From: Corbicula japonica
Lineage: Eukaryota; Mollusca; Bivalvia; Venerida; Cyrenidae
DNA: 64,000 bases
Reading direction: 5' to 3'
Assembly (NCBI GenBank): GCA_038501625.1
Contig: JAZAYU010000201.1
Location: 434,001-498,000 of the forward strand
The position numbers were made by a program, and so were the translations under genes. Under the pieces are notes generated by a model. The model worked only from the letters and a program-made list of their open reading frames with translations, was not told the DNA's origin and did not search any database. Below are positions 12,501 through 23,420 of this stretch, in pieces. Positions within the stretch are counted from its first letter, which is position 1. Every line of letters starts with the position of its first letter.

Positions 12501-15500
12501 CCCTTCAGTCGTGGAAACAAAGCAAAATCACAAGGTGCCAAATCTGGAGAATATGGACACTAATGTCCCACAGACAGATGACTCGCCGTACACGCGTTTT
12601 ATTTTTTTTATACGAATCTGTTGGTGTTTCACCCGACAAGGCATGAAACTTGATTACAGAACGAATTTCTTCTTTCGACGCCATAACGCAAGTGCGTTGG
12701 TAAACAATGACGTCATTTTAATTTGACGTCACGCACGCAATACGCTATGATTTCGCTCAAAATTTACGTCACGGACAGAGTAACGTCAGTTTAATTACAT
12801 ATCAAAAATTGGAAGAAATTATACAAATATTTACTGTTTTCGGACGGTTTTAATGCACATACGTATGTAATGCCCCGGGTAGGCTTCCCTTATGTTGCTA
12901 TAGCAACAATAGCACAAAGAAAATTCAAATTTACCACTTATTTGTTTCATATTTAAATTATAAACATTTTATTTAGTATGTCTGCAAATTTTCATTACTA
13001 TCAATGAAGCCGTTGAGATTATATGAGAACAGTCCGGGAATTTACCTAACACCCCTCGTAATAATACAAATATCAAAAGCAAATCATGTGTTAGGCAGCT
13101 TTTCAGGTTATTCTAAACAAATTATTGTTTTCAATCATTAACCCTGATTTACTTTAAAGGTGTCAGATGTCAAAGGTCGAAACATTGGAAAAAATGGCAA
13201 GATGTTCAAGTTTGTTTATAAGAGTAAGGTAATGTCCTATTTGTTTTATTTTTATGTTTTAATAACTGCAGTTTTCAATCCTGTTAACAAACCTTCTGCG
13301 CAGTACTGTCTCCTTCAACCTTCTCATTACCAGCTAGATCAACCATTGTTATTGATGAGGTTTCACCCTGAAAGGAAAGTCAGTTATCTGGTGAAAGCAA
13401 AATATACTATTATTACAATAAGCAAAGTTCTGGTACTTTACCCTAACAGAGTAACAATCTTCAAATGCAGGTCAAACCTTTTGGAACAGTGCACATTCAA
13501 CTTTTACAGAGAAATCAAATGCTGCCAGAGATCTTATATGGATAAAATCGTAAGCCATCAAGAAGCAATGTCTATGCTGATCATCATAAAACTAAAAATT
13601 GAAACTATTTTCCATTTCTGCCAGTTTCCATTTCATCCAGTCAGATGCTTGATATTTGAGACTGGTCTCCAATCTTAATTTTATGATCTAGGGCCCTTGT
13701 TGGTCATTTATAGAACTTCTTTACTGAATAAAAATAGTAATTAGTTGTAAAATATAAAAAAAGACTGCTTTCCATTTAAAATTGTGGTTCTTTAGGGATT
13801 CATCGCTAAAATAATGTTGCAAATAAACTAATAATTAACATGAATGTACCATATGTGAATTTTTTTTTTCAATTTTTTTAGGTTAAGTTATGAAGCTGGA
13901 ATAATGTTGCTGTTAACATATTCCAAGAGCTTTAGTATAGTACAAGAGCAAAGTGTTGTAAACTGATTATTGTAATACCATGCTCTCTTTTCCTCTTTTT
14001 CTACGTTTTGGCTGTGTGGGGAGGCTGTGTATGCTGGATGTGGCCATTCCTGTTAGCATATTTCATTTTTGTAACAGAGTGAGAAATATGTACTCCCCAT
14101 CAATGGAAAGTTACCACTTTTAGCTGATTGATAAAATACAAATGACATTATTTGAATTCAAAGTTCTGTTTATGATTGATTTTGAAACAATCCCTATAAT
14201 TAAGGTCAGGAACATGCTAGCAGTGTTGTCACCCTTAGATAAAGATGTATCTAGGGAGGAAAGAGTTAAACTTTAAACTTTATTACAACATGAAGATAGC
14301 ATGGAGAATGACCCTCCCAAATAAGTTATCATAGCCTTTTTCATATGTATATATCAAAATATAGATATGTAAATGAATTTAGAGACAATATTATTAATTA
14401 AAATAAAAGATAAAAAACATTCAAAGTGCCAGAATTTTCTTAAAGTTTTGTTTATAAGCATTTAATATTTCCATATCTAGCAGCCTTATTTCATTGAACT
14501 GTTTACTCCATATATACACGTTTATCACATGGGTGGCCAGTTAAGATCCAGATCAGCCAGTACATCTGTGCTATCTGATCTGGATCAACAGTGGTCCGCT
14601 GACCTCTTCACAAGACAACCTTATGAATCTAAAAGTAAGTTTTTACAGTTTAGATCCTGATCAGATGTGTCAACTGATCTGGATCTAAACTGTTTGCCCA
14701 TGCAGTGCAAGTTGATCTTCAGAATATTTTTTGTGGTGACCTAATTCACAGCATCTACACTTACCATGTTTATACTAGGCTAAAGAGAATCTATCATTGG
14801 TATTCGGCGAAGATCAAGGTATCTCAACCCGAGGGTAATGCTTTCCAGACGGAAACGAGGCTGTGCCGAGTTTCCGTCTGGAAAGCATTGCCCGAGGGTT
14901 GGGATACCGCGATCTTCGCCGAATACCAATGATTGATTATTTTTCTCACTTACTTCTTAAAGATTCAAACAAAATTCTTCAAAAATAAAAAAAAAACGCA
15001 AGAATTTTAGAGAACTATTTCTTTCGCGTAACTTCCAGTAGGAATGGTAAATCAGCCACGAATACACAGTCCTGTCAAAGTTAAACACCCTTAACATGGA
15101 GGCCTTCAACAATATCGTTACAAATAAAAGAAATGAAAAGAATCGTTTTTTCATTGCATGAAAACAGCTGGTTCATTCGTTGAAAACGGATAACAGATCT
15201 GCGATTTGTAAGGTTATCCGTGATTTCGTCACAATTTGAAATTTAAAAAAAATGAATTGTACATACCAGTTGAAATATCCCGATTTAACAGCAGTATATT
15301 TCCTATTTTATTTTCCATTCACTTTATTCATAGATCCTGATGTTTAACGAAGCTCGCAACAGCGGTATAAGAATGAAACACTTTAAAAAGTAGCAATTTC
15401 AGACTCATACCACGATAAACACTTCCAAGTTCCAGCGTTAGGAATTTAGCAACCTCCGAGTGTATCCTTTCCAAATGATTTTTGAACAAAATCCTGATCA

Positions 15501-18500
15501 AACAAAATCAACAGATTGCTCTATTTGAAAAAGCAATCTCACTAAAGTCAGATCTAACAAATTAGATAGCGTAGCGGTTTTCAGGAGATGATTTTAATCA
15601 GATTGTTGAAAAAGTAAACATTCGTTTAATTACGTCACTTTACAAATTTATGACGTAGAAATAAACATCATGACGTAGTCTAAATCAATAATGAAAGTGC
15701 TCAATTAATATGATGCGCAATAATACGAAAGTACGCGAGCACGCGGAGTGTTAGATAAGGCCATGCGAGATAAGGAAATCTGACACGGCTAAAAATAGAG
15801 ATTTTTCTGTCTAGTAAGTGAGAAAAATGTTTCTCACTCTCTCTCTCACCCACCAAATAGATTCTGTTCAGTTCTGATAAATGACTTGATTTAAAGTATT
15901 AAATATATCATAAAAATGTGTACTGTATAATCAACAGTATCAACTTTGTCAATAATGAATAAAACAGGAAATAAAATTACTTTTACTAAGAATGTTATTT
16001 TTATTATGACATGGCCTCTTGAGCTGCGGCTGTTAAGTGTGGTGGACCTGACTCTCCGGCGCTTTATTGCATTTTTCACAACCTGTAAGCAAAAAAGACA
16101 CTGGATATTGTCCATTATAATATTGATCAGTTGATAGAACTAAAAATTATTTACAAGTTATGGTAGTTGTGTTATTTTTTTTTAACATAAGGACTATTTT
16201 CTGCTGTAATTCGTTTTTTTAAAAAGTCATTGCAACCTGCTTACTTTCAAAGTTAGCAGCCACACAAACTATAGTTCGATTTAATATTTGATTTAATATT
16301 GAGCCACAAATGTACTGAGGTTACTCAGGAATTGATGTATTTTACCTATTTAGGATTCTAACATTGGACTTGTCCGAAAGGTCACTGTGAGTTCACAGGT
16401 CAAAATCAGAATATACAATGTACAATAACATTAAGCTTGTGTTGAAGATTGTTATGTTGTTGTTCTTGCAGATTCCAGAAATTCTTCACTAAAGCCATGT
16501 TAAATGATCAATGAATGTACAATTGCAATGTAAAGTGAGTCTCAGACACCGAAAAAACAGAAAAAACCAGATGGCCTCTGAAAATCTTGGCCCTCTCTCA
16601 ACAGATCACGTAAGCTGATCATCAGGGCTGGAGCTTATAAAACTGAGATTGGAAACCAGTCTCAAATCTCAAGCATCTGATTGGTTGAAATGGTGACCAG
16701 TCGCCATTTTAGCCAATCAGATGCTTGAGATTTGAGACTGGTTTTAATGCTCAGTTGGGCACAGATAACTGTAGAGACCTGCAGTCAACATTGATAGATT
16801 TGTCTCCCTTATTAAATCCAGAAAATCTCAACTTCCACCCTTAGCAAATAAACAATAATCAGACTTGATTGCACATTTCTACCATGTTCTGTAGGGACAA
16901 TTTTTTTTCTCTCTACCGCAATGCAAAATGGTACCATGGTGAAATCATGATGGTACAATGGCACAATAATGATAACAAGAAAAGTATAACACAGATGTGT
17001 TATATGTGGACGACATTTAAAAGAGGTTAGATGTTGGGTGTAAGAGTTCATGCAGGTATTTTCATAGCACTAACCACATTGAATGAATTTGCTCTATTTA
17101 AATTCAACAGTATCTTTCAAAATTGTTCTACCACGTACATGGCAATTCCTTTGGTACTTTCAGGATGAAAAATCTATACTAACTTTCTATATTCAGCATC
17201 TTGATCCAGGGGGGGGGGGGGGGGGGGGGGGGGGATGGGAGGGGATGGGGATGAGTCACAATTATTCTGAACAACAGAAAAAGACCTACAAAAAATGGTT
17301 ATACAATAATTATTTACTTTATAGACAAGAAATCGCCTTCTTGTAAAACAGAAACCCACAAGAACCATCAATTTCAACATCAAAAACATTTGTAAACAAA
17401 GAACCATCATAATATAGGTCACATTCACGCGCCGAAAATCAAGTCATAGGATTGCCAATATTCGTAAACAGAACACAAACTTTAATATCATCCAAGAATA
17501 ACTATCTTAACAATGTCTCTTACTACACTCTTTCTATAACTGCTTACAACAATAAACTTTCAATTCGCATAATTAAAAGGAAACACCGACTCCTCGATCT
17601 ATTTATATAATTTATACATGCATATATATTTATATTTATAGTTAAGGGGAGATAATTCAATTCAATATTTATATTTATATACTCAATTATAAATAGCTTG
17701 ACATTGAACTTAAAGTGCATACAACATGGTTCCCGTTCATTACTCAACGATCTATATATAAAGCCGGGCCAGCTTGTTCTCAGCATTCGCTATAAACCTC
17801 TATTTAAAGCCGGGCCTAAACTCCCCTTCAGCCGGCCTAATTGTACTAAAGTAAATATACTCAAGTAATAGTTACATAGTAATAATATATTATGACCCAT
17901 CATTCGTCCAGAAAACTTGATGGCATGATGGTGAAACCAAGTTGGCATGATGCTGAAAATGCGATGTTATATCGCAGTTTCACCATCAAACCATCGTGGT
18001 TTAACCATCCTGCCATCATACCATAATTGTTTCACCATCGTACCATCATTGTTTCACCATTGTGCCATCATTGTTTCACCATCCTGCCATCATTGTTTCA
18101 TCATTGTGCCATCATTATTTCACCATCAGGCCATTGTTGTTTCACTATTGTGCCATTGTTGTTTCACCATCACATCATCATAGTTTCATCATCTGCCATT
18201 GTTGTTTCACCATCTTAGTCCGGTAGTCATACACAGTAAAATCCACTGATGTACATTTACTTACGACTTCTTTCTTCTAAAAAAGTAAATTTACATCAGC
18301 AGATTTTACTTACCATGACTACTGGAAGGTGATGGTACAATGGTAAAACAACAACAATGTGATGGTGAAACAACAATGGCACAATGGTTAAACAACAATG
18401 GCACAATGATGAAACAATGATGGCTTGATGATGAAACAACGATGGCATGATGGTGAAACAAAGATGGCACAATGGTGAAACAATGATGGTAGGATGGTGA

Positions 18501-21500
18501 AACAATGAATGCACAATAGAGAAACCATGATGGTATGATGATGAAACCGCAATATCACATCATGTTTTTACCATGGGCATTTGAGTTTTCATCATTGTAC
18601 CATTGTGATTCTAAAGATTGTACCATCGTGCATCATCGTAAAGGTGGAGAAAAAATTAAGTTTGTCCATACAAAACACCATACTTTTCAGCTGAAGAAAG
18701 CTCTGGATTTCTCTCCAAAAAAATGAACAGTGCAGATGTGCCGGCTGATCTGTATCTATACTGTTTGCTCATGTGTAAAAGGCATGAAGGAAAGGGTTAC
18801 ACAATATCTCACGGTCTCATCAAACATCATTTAATTTCTTTGCATTGTGTTGATGTGCACTAACATAAACCTATTGATACTATTACATAGTTTAATTGGG
18901 TTGTTTTTATCAATTTGATAAAAATCCTATGGTAACTTTGTAAACCAATGACATGTTAATCTAGTAGAAGTAAAACAAGTCACAAAATCAGTAGTAGCTT
19001 TTGTGAGGAGGATACATCCAAATCAGTCTAAAACATTGCAGTAGCAATGGTGTCAAACAGCTAAATAATTGTGTCATTGCTAAAACCAATAGAAGTTCAT
19101 TATTTCTTTTTTTTTTTTATTTAAACAAGAAGAAAGATACGGGTCACTGGAGAAAATAGCAGTTGGTGAAGACTGACTTGTTTTAACCCCTACCTTTATT
19201 GAATTTTAATCATTTCATTAAAATCATTGTGCTTAACAATAAACAGGAATCTCACATATTTGACTGCAAATATTCTAGTTTCTTTCAATAAACTTGTTTT
19301 GTTCTTAATCGGCAAACTATGAAATGGAGTCCAGATGGATCACATGACAGTCATTATGTTGGCATCCTCTCATCATTTTTATAAGTTCCCAATACTAAGT
19401 AACATTAATCTATAACCAAGACTAAATAACTAACCGTCTTTGCATCCTGCAATCTTACTTCACTGGACTCGAGCAGGTCTCTGCGCGTGTTTTTGTAAAT
19501 CTCCAATACACTTATTGTTGCGCATTTAGCTTCTTGATCAATAGTGGCAGATGTACTGCGGCTACCCTCTTGGTCAGTATCCTAAAAAATGAAAAAGCAA
19601 AAAGTGCAGATCCTAATCAAATGGCAGGAATGCACCAGCTGATCTGGATCTGCACTGTTTTCCCACGCAGTAAAGGTGTATTTCAGGTTATAGTTTGTAA
19701 AGGTTCAAACAATACTCGTTTTGACCTGGTGTGATATCTGATGCTTTCAACAAGCTAAAAAAAGATGTTTTTGCATTTAACAATTTACTGTTTTTATCAT
19801 TTCTACCAGAGGACCATGTAGACAATGAGCCGAGAGGGAGGAGTGTAAGGGCATCAAGAGGATAGTGCTGGATATAGAGAACACTTTCACACATCTACCA
19901 GAGAAACATGTAGACAATGAGCCGAGAGGGAGGAGTGTTAGGGCATCAAGAGGATAGTGCTGGATATAGAGAACACTTTCACACATCTACCAGAGAAACA
20001 TGTAGACAATGAGCCGAGAGGGAGGAGTGTTAGGGCATCAAGAGGATAGTGCTGGATATAGAGAACACTTTCACACATCTACCCGGTTCAGTGACCAGGT
20101 AAACCATTAATACACTAGATTCATAGAAAATACTGTTAGTTAATTTTAATTATGTTTTTCTCAAAGGTTTAACATTCAAATTATACTGTAACAGCAGTCG
20201 GATTGGATACCGGAAACAGTGCTAGCTTGTGATTTGTTATGTGGGACAGCGATTGCAATGGAATATCATTTTAACCTATAGCTTCATTATTCACCTTCTT
20301 GGGATTGGTTAACACAGTGTCGATCCTGATCAGATGAAACATGTGCCAGCTGATCTGGATCTACAGTGTTTGCACATGTGATAAATGCCTTTATATTGAT
20401 ATATTGAGTAAAGGGTTTAATCATCTTGATTTACTGCCTAGCATCTGAAGCAGCCATTTCTAATTCTAAGGACTTATGACTATTACCAAGTTTGCAATTA
20501 GTAAAATATCTTACCATCTCCTGGTTAAGAGGTTTGACAGGTTCTGGCAGTGCTTTGGTTATCTCATCGATGACCCGGCTGACGATGCCATCATGCCCTG
20601 TAAAGCAAAAAAAATCCTTGTAATCATGTCATTAAGTTAAGCAGACAACATTGCTTATTTTGTGTCAAAATGTGAAACAAAATTACTTTTAAGTTTGAGA
20701 AAATAAAATATATTATTGTAAGATCTATAAAAAAAACTAAAATTTCTAAAAACATAGCTGGAGATGCCTTTTCCTATCATGTACCCTATATATTCCTGCA
20801 CAGTACCTTTATCAAGTGGGTCTAGTTTCTACTGGATTTAACAGAGAAACAATAAAAATTGCTTGACTAAAATTTCCTTTTTCACTTTTTATTAAAGGAA
20901 ATGATTATAATTAATTTCATACATCAAAGGTGAATGTAGCCATCAACTTAAATAGTAATAGATATTGCATAAATAGCACTGTGTTGTACTTGATTTCATT
21001 ATGATTGTCAGCAAACTATGATCCTCTGCAATTTCCAACTCTCTGATGTTTAAAATTACTTACTCAACATAGTATAGCTCTTGCCAGAGCCGGACTGTCC
21101 ACTGAAATGTAACAAGTAGAAAACAATAAATAAAAAGTAAACAATATGTATTTTGTTAAAATACCCTTACAACAACTGTAGAATTCCATTTTCCAAAACA
21201 CTATGTTTGCAATGAAATTTATTAAGACCTTGAATCAAATCAGCCCTGCTTTGGCAACAGTACCTGGAAAATCTGATCTTGTTATCAACTGAGCTTGCAC
21301 CAAAGCCTCCAAATCATTTCTTCAAATAAGTAATAATATTTATTTGATTATATAAATTATGTGAAAACTGTTATTGAATTTTTATTACAATTTTATTACT
21401 CACAGTTGCATGGAAAGTTCTAGTGAAAATTATAAAATTAATGACACTGTGTTAGACCAGATTTGAACCAGCATTCCCCCTTAGACCAGGTTTGAACCAG

Positions 21501-23386
21501 CATTAATTCCCAAATGATAATTCATTGCTGCAGAATCCTTTGATCAAGGTTATAAAACTGAGCATGGAAACCAGTCTCAAATCTTAAGCATCTGATTGGC
21601 TAAAATGTCAACCAGTCACCATTTCAGCCAATCAGATGCTTGAGATTTGAGACTGGTTTCCAAACTCAGTTTAAAAACCTTCAGCCCTTAAGAACAATGA
21701 ATTTGAACGGCTAAATATATATATGCATCTATTGAAAGCAAGAAAGGGCTATAAGCAATCGATGGAACAAAGAAGGCTCACAGCCCATTCTGGCTTTCAA
21801 CTGACCCTGTGCACCATTTTTACTTTGTACCGGTATTTGTTTTTAATTGTACAGGATAGGCCAATTTTCTGACAAGGAGAGGTATGCTGTCACCTGGCTA
21901 ATGATAAAAGTATTATCCTGCCAAGATTGACTGGATGCACTCCATGCAAATATCTACATATTAATAATAAGCAATCGTTTGTCAATACCATCTATACTCA
22001 CTAAGTGAATATCAACGCTTTTGCCCTTGGCAATGACACAACATGGTCTACCAGATGTCTGACTCCACCAAAAACCTCTTCCTGTAACACAATAAAACAT
22101 ACAATAAAATGCTCACACTTTAAACAGTTGTAAGGATGTAGACAAAATCTGCTGTTTTTCCTAATTGCAAGGAATTCTGGTGAACATTACATTACTGTTT
22201 ATATTACAGGTACCTTTCATTAGACGCTCGTAGAAAGCTCCTGCAGCAAAAATGTCCAGGAATACATGGCAGCACAACATGCACACGCTTAGTGCCATAG
22301 AATTTACAAGGCTACAGTCGTGGAATATTGTGATCATCAAATGTAATATAATGAATATGCTTTCAAGACCCAACGGTTATAAAACTGAGAACGAAAAAAC
22401 TAGTCATAATCTCAAGCATCTGATTGGCTGAAATGGCAACTGAATGTTGGAGCCAAGTCTATATAGACTTTACTTTCACGTGAATACCTAGGTCATTTAC
22501 AATGGGGTAGATTCACAAAGGCTCAAAAACAGCCTTTATATTATCTAAATATTTCAAATTTTATTTATATCACAAAAAGTGTGATATTTTAAATACATAA
22601 TGATTGTATTTGTAAAGAGATAAGAAGGGAAGACAAACTCATTAATTAATCAAAATGAAAGATCAAGTATGACAAAAAATGTGTTCAAAAATTTGAAAAT
22701 GTTGGAAAAGACACATTTTCTGTCAAATTTTCAACTTAGTTTGGTAATTTTCTTACAGGGCACTGGCCTTAAATAAAAGAATGTATACAATTTATATTAA
22801 AGCATTTCTTTGTCAAAATTTGGTTTTGGTTGAAAAGTATGCCCTCATTGAAATTCTCTAAAATCTGCTCTGAAAATGGCCAAATTGAGATATTTGCATA
22901 TTTTTTGTAATATCAGAGGCAATTTTGATGGCTGATTATCCAACTGTTTTAACAGTTTTTTGGTGTAAAATTATTAGATATCTAAAGTGTAACCATTTAT
23001 GTGTTCAAAGAAATAAAAAAAAATTAGGTTTGTAACAAAACTTAAAATTTTTAAAATATGTTTGGCCAATTATAGGCCTTCATGAACATGCCCCTGTTAT
23101 GCATTTTTGTGTTTTATATTCATCTGCAAATATTAATGGTTTCTTTTGTCTTTAAGCATAAAATGTATAGATTTAATACTATCTATCAAATTTAAAATTA
23201 GGTCATCACTTAATCTTCTTAATATATTCAAACATACTGTTATAAGTGATACATGGGTTTCATACCCAGTTTAGTTAAAAGTATAATGGCCATGAAGTGA
23301 ACTTTTGTTAAACTTAAGTATTTTTCAGATACCTCTTCCTTACATCTTGTGTTTTTAGGAGAGAGAGAAAATTGAGGGAGGGAGGT

Positions 23387-23420
<34 letters not shown>

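Noticed and set aside
13160..13678. 172-codon open frame on the plus strand
   Set aside because: It overlaps the kinesin switch II exon on the other strand and a MITE arm. Its translation resembles no family.
17083..17428. Polyglycine and polyproline frames
   Set aside because: They arise from the poly-G run at 17210-17234.
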